A stretch of DNA of 64,000 nucleotides from Nymphalis io (GCF_905147045.1 NC_065907.1:6200001-6264000), one strand, 5' to 3'. Positions 12,464 to 25,605 are shown, counted from the first letter of the stretch. The notes: generated by a model not told the origin, from the letters alone. A program made the numbers and translations.

Positions 12464-12473
12464 TGGTTTTCCC
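12464..12473 (-). promoter_or_regulatory. Candidate Rel/NF-kB (Dorsal-type) binding site upstream of serpin A
   Basis: On the minus strand the ten bases read GGGAAAACCA, which fits the Dorsal-type consensus GGG-W4-CC-M exactly. It lies about 310 bases upstream of the serpin A start codon. Immune-induced insect serpins are often under Rel control, so the position makes sense, but a ten-base match in a 64 kb window can occur by chance. Confidence 0.35.
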
Positions 12474-13114
12474 TGGCAAGCAGGTTTCCTCAACGCTTCT
12501 CTTAATACGTTTTAGTGATATATTTTCTTTGATAAAATAATAAAAGGTGAAGATCAAAGTTGATTAATGCAATATTATAAATACTCATAATAATATATGA
12601 ATTTCATAACTGATATGTATGTTAGGTTACATTTAAACGCAAGTCAAGCGTCACGAATCAACGATATGATTTTAAATTATTATCTTTTTATATTAATTTA
12701 ACTCGTTTAACTTCGTTTACGTCACAACAGTCGCGTTAATTTAACAAACCAGTTTTTGTTTTAAGAGCCCTCCCAGTGCCTCGTCTCGTCTCATAATTTA
12801 AAAAAAAAACAGGAAAACATGTATACGAATTACCAATGGTATGTATATATTACAATGTTTTAAAAATTATTAAAATATTAATACTTATACTCATTCGCTG
12901 TCTTACTTATAAACATAGCATAGATGCTATTTAGTTAAACACTGATTTCTCCTTTTCTGTCATTATTGATTTGACATTCGAAAGAAGAAGGCACAGCTAA
13001 ATTCATATATCAATTCAGCTAAAGTCTTATAATTATACTTAGTAATTATGCGTAAGATGAGTATTACGCATTCCGAATAATTATCTTAACGTATCAATTT
13101 AAGACGTACAGGGA

Positions 13115-13265
13115 CATAACTGCTTAGTTCCTAGGCTAGGTGGTTGGCACATTGGCGATAAATGTGCCACCAAGCCTGGGATTGAAGGAATAGTTAATAT
13201 TTCTTACAATACCATTGCTATGGGCGGTCATACTATCAGGCGGCCCATTTGCCAGTCTGCCAAAC
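13115..13265 (+). mobile_element. Family 1 repeat, degenerate partial copy b
   Basis: Diverged match to the tail half of family 1: a decayed ACAGGGACATAA, GTGCCACCAAGCCTGGGA, ATTTCTTACAAT and GGCGGCCCATTTGC blocks. Confidence 0.6.
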
Positions 13266-14013
13266 ATTTTGTTTTTACTTTTATTTTCATAAAAGTAAAA
13301 AAAATAACATTCAATTTCATTATGAAAGGAATATACATTTAAGTATATGTCTGTACATATATCTCTGTATTTAATTTTTTATTGTTAGGTAGTGAGCTTT
13401 CTTTATTTACTTATAATTTTATTTTATGCTTAAAATTAAAAATAATCACAAAATGTCCTAATCTTAATCTTTACATTTTCTGGTTTGAACTTGTAATGCT
13501 ATAGGTTATTGAGACAAAAATTGGATGATTAATGATATTTACGAATAATCTATAGCTGATCCTAGGGACTTTTCGTTTTATTTTCATAACGATAACGCTT
13601 TAGAAACTTTCTACATTCTCGTTTAGCGCAAAACCACATTCCTGTCGCATGTCACCAATTCTTTAAACTCTGTTTCTTAAATCAGTCGTTGATGAGACGA
13701 GTGGACTACGGAAGGACTAAACTTTTTATATCCAGAATAATTGTGGGTAAAAAATATATATATATATAAAATTAATTAATTTATTTTACATCTGTCTTAT
13801 CTCGAGTTCATCTCACAACATTATTTTCAATAAAATCTAAATAATTTAATGATAAGTATAAGTCAAGTTTTGTCAAGTCTCATTTATATAAGCAAATTAA
13901 AAATATACGTAAAAGAAATATTAAAATTAAGTTCAATAGGTATATTATATAAAAAGCTGATGAAGTTAAAATACTTAATTGACTTTGAAATTTGCTTATT
14001 TCATTCCAGGACT

Positions 14014-17000
14014 TCAGGCTGAGACTACTCTTTTATTTATAATTGCAAGTTCATTAACTGAACTAATAATTTTCTGAGCTATATAATGGGGTGGTGTGCC
14101 ATAATACTCGAGTGGTGCCTTATATTCGTATAAAGGTTTTGAAATCAAACGAACTCCATTTCTTTGTAAGGAGCAGACATAGGAAATATTAGACGTCTTC
14201 TTCACGGCTGCTATAAATCTACAAAGCAAAAATATTACATGATATTAACGTTTTCATATCTTGATAATTTTAATATTTAATTCGTCAGTATAATTCAATC
14301 TTAAGAAAAAATATATTAGCAAAGAATGAGTAGTATTCATTTTGTTAAAAGTCTAGTACAGACTACCTAGTTAGATACCTACCTACTTAGATAACCATTA
14401 TTATTAAGACATTTTAATCACAGCAAAACATTACGTGTATTTATTTTAATTTTTTATAATATAGGTAGGTGGACGAGCATTTGGGCCACCTGATGGTAAG
14501 TGGTCACCAACGCCCACAGACATTGGCATTGTAAGAAATTTTAACCATCGCTTACACCGACAATGCACCACCAACCTTGAGAACTAAGATGGTATGTGCC
14601 TTGTGCCTGTAATTACACTGGCTCACTCACTCTTCAAACCGGAAGACAACAATACTAAGTACTGCAGTTTTGTGGTAGAATATGTGATGAGTGGGTGGTA
14701 CCTGCCCAGACGAGCTTGCACAAAGTCCTACCACCAATGAAGCACAAAGCCTTACCACCAGTGAAATATAAAAACAGTATATTTTTTTTAGAAGTACATT
14801 AATTACGTATTTTTAATATAATCTTATAACGATTCATTGATTTAATGAAGTCATTGTAATCTATATCTTTTTAAGCTAGTGCTGATATCTGAAGTTGACG
14901 TCCCCAGGTCAATAAAACTTATTCGTTTGTTCTGTCAATAAAGTTTAAGTATTTACACTGATTAAGGAAGTTGTTAGTGATAGCACTCATGGGCAATGCA
15001 TGCAAATAAAAGCTGGGATGGCTATTACTACATCTAATCTCTAATCTAATCTAGTACATATCTTTTCGACCACGTCGATCGTCATTAAACTTTAAGAGTA
15101 AGGGAATAGAGTGCACCTGTGTCTGAGCACATATTTGTGCAGGTTGCAACTCCGTCAATATGACTTCAATTTTATATTATTATATATTATTTATTGATCT
15201 TTCTATTTACAACGCATTCATCACATCACTTACATAGGATTTGTTTGAAGCTTAACCATAGCTTCCTTCTTTCTTAAGAGCAAAACGGCGTTCCGAACAG
15301 CTGCAGCACCAATTACTGATGGACATTCATTACAGAGGTCTTTATCAGTCATTAGTCCAGATATACAAACAAACGTCGCAGCCACCTCAATCTCACCAGG
15401 ATGCAAGTTGTCGCACCACCAAGAGAGGTACGTTATAAACTCTTGTGGTACTATAGGTTGACACGGGAATTTCTGAAATAAATAATCACTCTTTGAAAAT
15501 TGTATAATTGTTTATGACGTGTACAATAAACTCTTTCTAGGTCTTACCAATTTATATAGTACAGCTTTTTCAGCTGCTACAAGATTTCCAGCTGTAAAAG
15601 CATGACTTGAGAATTTAACAAGCCGCTTTGCGGTAGCTGCTGTACCGTGAATCTTCTGCGCTATCCAATAGCAAGCTGCTGCGACAAGTTGCAATTTCTC
15701 TATCTGAACGTGACCAACGGCTAATACTGAATCCAGATACCAAATTGCAGATTGAATTACTGCGGGATTTCCATCTGAACCCTATTAGAGTTAACAAAAG
15801 TATTTATAATAATATTACCTTACATAGAATACATTATTATAATCGATATGAAAATACAATAACTTGAAACTTCCTTTTTAATTTCTTCTATTTATTTTAA
15901 GATGAACACTTTTTTACAGCACAATTTTTCATCTATAAATACAGTTAATTCCAAATAGCTTTTGTTGTTTTGCTATATTATTATTCTGACTAACATCCGA
16001 GTACAGATTAAAATGAAACGTCAATGGCACACGATAAAATTCTTTTCTCTTTTACTAGCGAATATGTTTGTCCAGCAGGAAGACACCAAACACCTCTTGT
16101 TATTTAAAGAAATAATTCAAATTAATGGGAAAAAAAATTGAATAACCAACCACCACACACGCACACACGCACATACGCACACACGCACACGCACATACGC
16201 ACACACGCGCACAAGAATGTTTTTATTTTATTTTATTTTTTTTCCTGTAAATATTAATACTAATACTATGTCTTTACTTTTATTTTTTCTGAAACTTCGT
16301 ATTATAAAATTGTAATCCTATGTAGCCTTACTTCAGTAATGAGTAATAACTGTACAAACATTTTTGTAACGCTGTTGATTACAAGTAAAAATAAATAAAT
16401 AAATAATACAAAGACATCTTCGTCTTATTAAAAGCAATTAAAAAGACATTTAACTCACGTTAACTTTCATCAGCCAGTTGATTACACATGCGCGTGTTAT
16501 GCTTGTTATTCTAGGCTGTTCTGTTCTGTTCTCCACATTCATAAGATACGTAAATATATCCGCTGTATAGTCTCGGTTCAAGCATTTCATGTATGACTTT
16601 TTAACTTAAATTAAAAGAAAAAAAGCAAGGGCTTTTAGCAAGTCTAATTACAATTGGGTATGTTTTTGGATATGTCTCGCAAATGATCAATGTTCATTGA
16701 GTACAAATTGTTCGTTCGATGCGTACATTTTTGTAATAAAAAACTGGTTTAATTTTTAGAGAAATTTGATTGAATATTTTGTTATAAGCTCGAAGAAACT
16801 CGCATCCAGACTAATTCTATTATTTTGGTTTTATAGGAAAACATTTTGCTCAGTGCAAAAACTAAAATAATTTCTTACACGCAATAAAGCTAAACTTTAA
16901 ATTAGTTACCTTTTATTGTTGCATGAATGTATATGCCTACATAAATACTTACGAGAATCAGGTGATTGTATGTATGACTGTAACTTATCTTGCAGACATT

Positions 17001-17604
17001 CATTAAATAAACGTCGTCTATGTCTCTCATCTCCCTTATCGTAATTTAACATAGGCGACAAGCCTTGCAGTTCTCGGCTGTGGGGTCTCTTAAGGCTTCT
17101 TTTAATATTTCTCACTTTATTTGGTTCTAGAGTCGGCGATTTTAAAGCTGGTGTAACTGCCTTTTTTGTTTCAGCGAGGCAATTCTTTTGACGATTATCA
17201 TTAAAATAACGTGATTCTTTGTGTTTACTTTCATCGAGTGCACACTCATCATCACTAATAACTATGACACTACATTTTTTTACAACAGTATCGTCCTTAA
17301 ACACTTTATAGTCCCAGTCTAAGTCTTCGGTATTTTGTCGAACAGTAACATGCCGAGTATTTATCTTAACAGGACATTTAGCTTTTGTTTTAATTTTTTC
17401 TACTTTTTCATTTTTATGGCTAGGCCCCGCATTATTAACTATATTATTTGATTGTTGATTAATAGTCTTCAATGGATGTCTTTCCATTTCTGTCTCCTGT
17501 TGTCTCTTTAATACGTTTTGTGGTATAGGAGGTAACGGTTCTGTAGGTAGAGGTATCTTTGATTTTACCTTGAATCTAATATTTTCTTTGTCGATGTCCA
17601 TCAT
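14014..17604 (-). CDS. Divergent mitotic-type cyclin
   Basis: Five exons join with matching phases: 16953-17604, 16459-16604, 15548-15781, 15234-15472 and 14014-14218; 491 aa. The N-terminal 220 residues are basic, Ser/Pro-rich and disordered-looking, with a KEN box at residues 6-8 and a D-box-like RHPLKTIN, both APC/C degrons in mitotic cyclins. The cyclin box begins near DYTADIFTYLMNVE and runs through ITRACVINWLMKV, KLQLVAAACYWIAQK and FTAGNLVAAEKAVLYKL. The lysine of IAQK and the glutamate of AAEK match the pair that contacts the CDK in cyclin A, so kinase binding looks possible. The usual EE after that lysine is IHG here, and the whole box is divergent. A C-terminal cyclin-fold half follows. 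It is nearest to A/B-type cyclins but I cannot assign a subfamily. It probably drives a CDK in mitosis or meiosis. Confidence 0.82.
14461..14765 (-). mobile_element. Family 1 repeat, near full-length copy c
   Basis: Carries all family 1 blocks, from GTGGACGAGCATTTGGGCC to the GACGAGCTTGCACAAAG end, with an extra ACCACCAATGAAGCACAAAG duplication at the sense 5' end. It lies between cyclin exons 4 and 5. Confidence 0.88.
16151..16214. repeat. CA/CG-rich microsatellite
   Basis: Imperfect array of ACAC(A/G)CGC-type units (ACACACGCAC and ACATACGCAC variants) in the cyclin intron between exons 2 and 3. Confidence 0.9.
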
Positions 17605-18537
17605 AAAGTAAAAATTAAATACTAATCTTTATACATAAAAGACCTTGTGTTAGTTTCTTTTGCGTTCAATCACGACCGGCGTGAGAGCTTTATTCCCGTG
17701 TCAACTAACGAACAAATTTAAAAGTACCCGCTTATATGTGATTAAAAGGTTACATGACGTGTTCAATTTAAAGCAGACTGACAACTGTAACTAAAATAAT
17801 TTATTTAAAATTAAATTTGTAAGGGGCTATTAACATCATTATAAAAATTAACAAAATATTTTTATGTAAATTTATAGTAGTACCAAAATCTCCGAATGCC
17901 TTGTTTGTTGTCGCATCATCCGATACGACTTGTCCTAAAATATTCTCCCTGCCTATACGTTTACAAACGATTATGACAACAGGCTAAACAGCATGCAAGT
18001 TGATGTAATGCAGTGCCCCCTAAAGGAGAGTTACAACAAAATTAATCTCTATATAAAATATATGTACTATGTGTGGCTACTCTCATGGTGATCGGCCAAA
18101 CAGTGTCGAAGTATTTTAATCTTATACACAAATAATAGCTTTAATTTTTTTACCTATATAAAATACAACTTTTACTGTCAATATTAACATAATTTTAAAC
18201 AACGAAAAGGTTTAAAAATAATAAAAAATGCAATTTTTGTAAAAATAAATAATTTATTCTTAAAAATATCACAAAACCTAAAAAATAAATAAACTTAATG
18301 CTAAGTTAATCTAAGCTGTGTACTTTATCATTATCAAATGCATCTGGTTCCGTTGGAAATATCTATTTCTTAAAAGTTAACCCTACAGTAAATAGACGAA
18401 AATATTAACGTAATGGAGTGGGACGTAACTTGTAATATAATAATAAGTAATAGAAAAATAATGTATTTTAGCTTTTAAGATATACAGATTAAAAAGATTT
18501 TCCACTATTCCAACAATTTTATCATTCCGGCAGTCAT
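17605..18537. other. Intergenic region between the cyclin and serpin B genes
   Basis: No coding exon recognised. It must hold the cyclin promoter (a TGACGT half-CRE lies near 17755) and the serpin B 3' UTR; otherwise AT-rich sequence. Confidence 0.5.
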
Positions 18538-21174
18538 TTATAGTGAGAAGTCAGATTGCGATTGTGGGTCAGTGACTTTGCCAGCGACAACTACTAGGTT
18601 GTCCAAACGATCGACGATGTAGAACACGAATGGGTGCTCGACGCAAAACTTTCTCGGTTCCTTGACTTCAGTCAAAGGAAGATTTTTTAATGAAGCCAAT
18701 TCATCCTCTTCGACAGCGCTGCTTGCTATAACAAAAAAAAATATTAACCAACATTATTCCAACAATAACTTTTCTAATAGAATTAGAATTCTTTAAGAAT
18801 CTGTTAAAATTTTATATCACAAAATCTTTGTTGGTATTTGGGACATATATACGATATTATAATAACAATTTACAAACAATATGCATCAAGCTAATAACAA
18901 TAAAAATGAAAGTTTGACCTTGAATTTACATACGAATAAAACTTTAAAAGTTTTCACAAAAAAAAAATATTGAATACATATCCTGTTTTATCCGGGTCAG
19001 TTCATTAGAACTGACCGGGTTCATTAGAACTAGATAAAAAGCTTTTATTAGTCCTTTTAAATAATTAAATTTTTCTAATAATTCAAATTACCTCCAATCA
19101 TTGAGGCTGACGAATCAGTGTTATCAACACGCACTGCCACGTTCTGTACGAGCTCTTGTACAAACAAACCTTCCTTAGAAGATATTCCTGTCAATTCAGC
19201 TTCCCGACCAAATATTCTACTTACACCGAACTATAATAAATATGAAATAAACACTTTAAAGATTGTTTTACAAATACAACACAGAAAAATATATGACAAT
19301 TAATATACCATAAATTTTATAATATACATCAGTATTACCTTAGCCAAAGCTGTAAGCGGCTTTGTAGTTGTCTCTACATAGAAAGTGGGCAATGAAACTT
19401 GTAATTCCTCTTCTTTAAGATTTTCTTGAATATCCGATAAGGACGTTACTGGCAAGTCTGCGATCAATCTTGTAAGACCATCGCGCGCCCGTGGAACGAG
19501 AAGCATGAGAGCATAACGTCCCCCCTTTAAATAAGAAGATTTAAGTACAAACAACAAAACCAAGTCAATACACAAACTTGCATAATTCAATACTCAAGAT
19601 TATCATCAAAATCGTGGAGAGATAAGAGATTAATTTAAGATAAAGCATAAATTTCGTTATGTTATGTAAATTCTACCATATTTTTTATTACTTAAATACG
19701 CATATGAACATTCCGTAAATATTTCATGCATTTTTTTTTTTAAATTACGTTCTCAATTTTGACTTTGAATCGACTTACTATATTAATATTTAGTTGATTA
19801 GTGAATCACTTTTCTATAAACTATATGTGCAATGAAATTAAACACACTGGCCTACAATTTATTTGGTGGCAGTAAACTTACATCATATGGTAGAAAAATG
19901 GCTTCACTGTCCAAATCTGGTAACGAGCTGGTCTTAAAAGTACTACGGGCTTTCATCATTGGAACTTGCTTCTTCTCAGTGTTGGATTTGTAAAATACTC
20001 CTGGTTCCACTTTGTTAAAAGGTTTCTTCCAGGATCCACGGAAATACATACCGTTAAAGATCAGCATCAACGAATTGCTTGCTGAAAAAATAAGATGAAA
20101 AAATAAAATATGATGATAAGCCCAAAAAAGCATAATATAAATCATAATTTGTATATTCATTAACATACTCTTAAAATAAGTTGTTAATATAAATTAGTTG
20201 TAAATAACTTACTTTTGCTAGATTTCTTTCCAACACTGTTGACAGAAATGCTTGAAGCTATATCATTTTTTTCGTTCAGCACTCTTAGACTACGCGCATG
20301 ATTTCTTGCTTCAACTGCGACCATGGTTTCCTCTTCGTCGCCAAATTCCTTTGAATCTTCAGAAGTCTTTACTAGCTTTATCTGTTCTTTTATGTTCTTA
20401 GCAGGTTTGTATTCGACGTGAGTAATATCTACCTTTTCTGGGATATCTTCAACAGCGTATGTTATTAATTTCTCATCTGACTCTTTCGGTGGAGTCAGAT
20501 CAGGAATTTCGTCATTGTTGACATTTTTTTCCACTTCATCATCTTTAGGTTCGAGTGAATTGTACCTCTCAACAGATCGTACCTCTGTTAAGTAATAATC
20601 TTCTAGAATTTTCTTGTAATCTTCATTTATTGTATAATTTTTATAAACGTAGAAGAAGTTTTTCAACTCTGGTTGATTATATTTGTATTCATTTCTATAT
20701 TTAAGACGATCCATTATGTAACGATAAGTTTTTCTTGTAAGATTCTGATCCTCAGGTAAGTGCAGAGCTGAAACTAGTTGATTTCTCGTATCTCCGCGCG
20801 CACCTTCTGCTAATATTGCAAGAATCGTTGAATATCCAAGAGGGGAGAAGGCAATGTTCTTATCATCGTCGATATAACTCTGTAATAAGAAAAAATATTA
20901 TTATATTATGGAATTTATAAATAAATTATTTTTGGTTATAAGTTTTGTGTCTTGATTCTAATCTTGTAATACATTAAATTTGTAATAATAGTAGTAATTT
21001 ACTTATTATTATTATATCTGTTAATGATAACCATACTTGTAAAATAGTCGTAGAAAGTTCATTTGTAGCTTCTCCAACAAAACTTGTGAGTCCGAGCTGG
21101 TTAGACCGCTGGCGGCGCACCCATCGAGCGCTCGTCAGCCCCACGGCCACCACTAAAACTGTAATCAAGAACAT
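18538..21174 (-). CDS. Serpin B: secreted serpin with acidic insertion and aberrant reactive loop
   Basis: Six exons: 21037-21174, 20213-20879, 19882-20081, 19339-19524, 19092-19230 and 18538-18725; 505 aa. It starts with a signal peptide (MFLITVLVVAVGLTSA). Serpin landmarks are present: KNIAFSPLGYSTILAIL (helix B), FFYVYKNYTINEDYKK (strand 2A), LMLIFNGMYFRGSW (strand 3A), GGRYALMLLVPRARDGL, LQVSLPTFYVE, GVSRIFG and EHPFVFYIVD. Residues about 156-268 are an acidic, lysine-rich low-complexity stretch where helix F and its linker (about 34 residues in serpin A) should be. The reactive loop lacks the hinge: Glu P17 and Gly P15 become Asn and Asp (VDNTDSSASMIGASS), and the loop is about 10-13 residues longer with an EEDE run. 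It is probably not a classical inhibitor. A phase-1 intron cuts the loop, as in serpin D. It may be related to insect 77Ba-type serpins; this is a weak guess. Confidence 0.85.
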
Positions 21175-24109
21175 TGAAAATTATGGTAAAACACACATAT
21201 AATTATCATTCCAACTTCCTAGAAGCTATAATATAACATCTTAAAAATAAAAAAACAAGTTTTATATAGGAAGCTCAGTGCTTCTATATAAGTAAAGTAT
21301 TAAATTTTTAAAACATTTACATAAATCGGTAACGTATTCTATCGACTGTTTTCAATTTATATTTTCTATATACAAAGAATATCAGTGCGCGTTAAAATAA
21401 ATAAATCCATTAAATTAATTATATATACATAACTACTTGTTTTATTAACTGGTCTAACAGGAGCTTTATATCATTAACATACATAGAAAACAAGATGTCC
21501 TTATTCAAAGGTAGCATCATTAAAGTTAACTGATATCGATCAAACTAGTTGTGAACGAAGATTGTAGGTCGCTAGCGGTAATAGTGCAGTACACGCTTAA
21601 AGGAGATGCAATTTATTCGTTCCCACGGACTTACCATATACACATCTATAAATATACAAGTCTATTTCTGAAATAGTATATTATAGTTTATAGTAAGTAC
21701 GAAACAATTATTTACATTTAACAATTATTTGAGAAATATTGAGGACTGATTATTTAATGGTGGGAAAAATATTACGATTAAACAGGCCATCCTGTCACCA
21801 GTGAAAGCAATAAAACGGGGTGTTATATATTTTAGATATGTAATAGTTCAGTTATTATATATTTATTTATATAATATAATCTTCGACCTCCTTCGACATA
21901 ATATTATCATGGTCGATTCATACAGCGCGGCGGTGCTCAATATCTGCGAACGTTTTATTAATGCATAGCACGATGCACTTAAGTTAGATCAACGTTGATT
22001 TTATTTGCTCAGTAGAAAGTCGATGTGAGAACGGTTGTGAAGGACCGACGTCATCGCCTCGAATACATTTTCAAGCTTTATTTTTAGCGAGAATTGCGTG
22101 CACAATTATCAGTATTATCAAAACATTATATACGATGTTTTAACTTTTTTTATTGTAGTTCATTCAATTAAAAACTAGTTTATAGTTCATTCTTACCTAT
22201 ACTCGTACAAGTAAGGCACGGCAAGTGCGCGGTGAACGTACTGCGATGACCCTACGCTATTGTACTCTCACGAATGTGTACCGTCAACATTAAACTATAA
22301 TTATGGAATTAGACGCTATTTTCCACTTTATTCCAGTTATATGTTTACATATATTACGTATATTCCAGTAATAAGCGATAAACATAAAAATAATATAATA
22401 TTAATTAAATATTTAAGAGTTATAAACTACGGATTTACATAATATGTTTAAGAATATATAAGTCTATTAGAAAATACGATTGTTTCGACAAAAAAAATAT
22501 TATATATTATTAAATATTTTATTTAAATTGGGTACAAAATTAAACGATATTAATATTAACAATTGAAAAATGTAAAGGAATATTTTTTCGGTAATTCTAC
22601 TATACTAAACAATCTAGCGCATACCGACTGGGAAGTAATCAGTGAGCTCACTCGGGCAATAGAATGATTACTGTATTAAAAAAAATAAGTGCCCGTAGTA
22701 TTTATAACGCGTCATATTTGATTTTTTTGTTCCTTTTTTTTACGCAAATCTTGAATAGTGTGAATAATTCCATTTATTTATGTTTACTTAAAATAAGTTT
22801 TATATATTTAATAAAATAAATAATTTCTATAAGCCTACCTAATACCTTTAGATAACGATTATATATGATAATAAAAAACCAATCACTTACATTTGTATAC
22901 TTATAATTAATATTGTTAAGTTGTTTTTAAAAAAAATTAATTCAATGTTGTGTATATGTGACAATTTTTTACTATTTCAATAATAAACATACAAAAAAGT
23001 AAATAATAGGTCACAACTCTCTTTAAATACTCAAATAATAGTAATTTTATTGCCAATTTAAATTGGTTATTATTTGGAGTCGAGGTGAATGAGTAGTGGA
23101 TCATGAGAATCTTAATTTATAATCCCGGCAACCAATGCTGATCCGTGAATTTGTATTAATAAAAATAATGCAAAATTAACTTAAGTACTTCCGAAATAAG
23201 TCACATTTTTCAATGAACCGTTTATATGTAGCTACTAGTACTACTTATCTTAATATAGAATAGATTGCGCCATAAAAATCAATTCAAGTTTTTGTAAGAA
23301 ATATGTATTCAGACAGTCAAATTTGTAACTTAAAATAATTCGATTCTAATAATCCTTAATATCATATCACGTCACTTCACATGCTTTACTAGTCATTAAA
23401 CATATATCTGTATATATAGTTAAGTCCTTAATATGAATAATTGTTGAAGCACTAATGAAATTTCGACCATAGCAACCTATCTCACACACAATCGGAAATA
23501 GGATATTGGAGCCCCTGAGCACATAAGGATATGACCGTGACATTGAAATTTTTTTTCGGTAATAAATATCGGTTATCGTTGGGTGATCTGGCAGGAGCTA
23601 GGGTTTAGAGCTTACAGCTATATCGATGGAGGGGTCCTGAGCACGTGTCCAGAGTGCCCAGTGGAAAAGAGGGGCCTGGGCCTTGTCTACTTACTGAGAC
23701 AATGGAGTGTTTACTTAGATTTACCTAACAGTAAAACTTTAAAAGTTCTTATGTCCCTGATCCGGATTTTAAGCCTTGGACCTCGGAATATGGAATCATA
23801 TGATTGCCATTAAACCTATAAATATTCCCTACGCGTTGGCTAGGCGCCATTGAAATTTACCTTATATATACTAATTGAAATATTTATATATATTATTAAA
23901 AAAGGATTCCGTGAAAAAACGCCATAGTCGTTCCAAGATAATTTAAACGCAGAAAGCTATTGTTTTCGTAGTGTATGTGAAATATTACTCTCACGTAGAA
24001 AGACGAATAATTATTATCTGTACAGCGGATGTCAACATACAAGGCTGCAATACAAATTGATACACAAAAGTTATTTCTTCATATTACAAATAAATGCTTA
24101 TCTGTTAAA

Positions 24110-24195
24110 TAGAATCCACATCCCGAACCGGTGGTAACGATTCATTAGTACTTGTAAAAGTCTATTTGAATTAAAATATTTTGATTTGATTTGAT
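24110..24195 (+). mobile_element. LINE 3'-tail-like fragment
   Basis: AATCCACATCCCGAACCGGT, GTACTTGTAAAAGTCTATTTG and a terminal TTTTGATTTGATTTGAT simple repeat; same family as 25480. Confidence 0.6.
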
Positions 24196-24427
24196 ATCCG
24201 TTTGGAATATCTCTCCAGACGAGAAATAACTCCGATCTTAAAAATCAATTTCGCGTTGAATTATGTTAACTAGAGTTGGTTTGGATATTGTTTTTTTAGC
24301 TTCACTAAGAGTAAGTAGTATTTAATGTCTGTTATTAAAAATCAGTTATAAAATTTTAAAAAAATCCAGACTATTGAAACCTAATTAAGCACAAATTAAC
24401 TGTTTTTATAAAAAAAAAGTAAAGTCA

Positions 24428-24612
24428 AGCCTTTAAAAGTCCCTCTACTATACTAAGGTCTCCTCTCTTTTTGAGAAGTTATGGAATTTATTCTACCAAG
24501 CTGCTCCAAAGCTGGTTTTTGAAAACAAATGTGGCAGATCACCCGACATGTAAAGATTTCCTCAAATTGTTTTCCTTGACTATTGGGAACGAGATGAATT
24601 ATAAACACAAAT
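24428..24612 (-). mobile_element. Degenerate family 2 SINE
   Basis: Diverged reverse copy: CTCCTCTCTTTTTGAGAAG, CAAGCTGCTCCAAAGCTGG, GATTTCCTCAAATTG and GAGATGAATTATAAACAC match the body of the 34850 copy. Confidence 0.7.
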
Positions 24613-25479
24613 ACGTTTTAATAGGTATGTTTCTAAGTCTAGTTGTTTATTATGTACTTGTAATTAGCATGAGATTCTTAACTCACCCAAGTATAACGGC
24701 TTCATTTTACCGATCACTCGCTCCGACTATTAACTGTAAAAAGAAAATATGTTAATTGATCGACATGTTATTTCATTATAAATAGAAAACTTTACTCTTT
24801 ACTCGGTATTTTATTCTTAAAATCCGAAATAGTTTTTTATAAGCAAAAAATTAATGTTACATTTTGAATGAATTCCTAAATTTTTTTTAATTTTAATTAA
24901 TTTGTCTGACAACTCATATACAATATACGCTGTATGTTCGTCAGCTTTATAAATTAAACACGTTTTAATTTATTTTTTTTTAATTCGGAAGAATCTTTTT
25001 TTGTTATATTCGCATGTTAGTAATGAAATAATACTTTTAAGACATATTAACACTTGAACGATCATGATATTAATATATCTCTCGTAATAAATATCACGGA
25101 TATCAAATATGCAATATGGAAAGTCATGCTCTTGAAATAATAATGATAGATTGAAGACCTGACATCATGAACATAGGTAATTATACAAATAAGAATTGTT
25201 GCATAATGTTCCGTGGTTTTCGTATAAGTATTTTCATCGTGCACTGTGTTTTTAATTAGGTTACATTTCTTGTGATTATTCAACCGAATAATTTTTATTT
25301 CTATATTAAAAATGATAATAATGAGATTGTTCTGTATTTCTATTTGAGATCTACACTTTTTTCTCTCAGTAAAAAATATAAAAAGTGTTTATATTTTGTG
25401 TTTATTTTTATGTTAAAGCGTAAGCATACTTATCAGAGCTAATATCATTAAAATCTATCATTATATGATATTTGAGTTA

Positions 25480-25605
25480 CTAAGTCATGAGTTTCTTGCC
25501 GGTTCTTCTCGGTAAAATCTACATTCCAAACCAGTGGTAACTTTAAATTAATTTTGTAAAATTACGACATGAGGTCTTCGTAAGAATAAGTATATTTGTT
25601 ATTTA
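25480..25605 (+). mobile_element. LINE 3'-tail-like fragment
   Basis: GAGTTTCTTGCCGGTTCTTC and TCTACATTCCAAACCAGTGG are blocks I associate with a common lepidopteran LINE 3' end. Related pieces are at 24110, 32250 and, reversed, 41125. Confidence 0.55.

Larger units (their letters stand above)
12154..14013. other. Intergenic region between serpin A and the cyclin gene
   Basis: No further coding exon seen. It contains the presumed serpin A promoter: AT dinucleotide run at about 12238-12258 and a Rel-type site at 12464. It also holds a degenerate copy of the poly(A)-tailed repeat family at about 13115-13265 and plain AT-rich sequence. Confidence 0.6.

Noticed and set aside
16151..16214. CRISPR-like regular spacing
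   Set aside because: Simple CA/CG microsatellite in a eukaryotic intron; no spacers.
24471..24755. 94-codon open frame, plus strand
   Set aside because: Its first half is the reverse of a degenerate family 2 SINE; not a gene.
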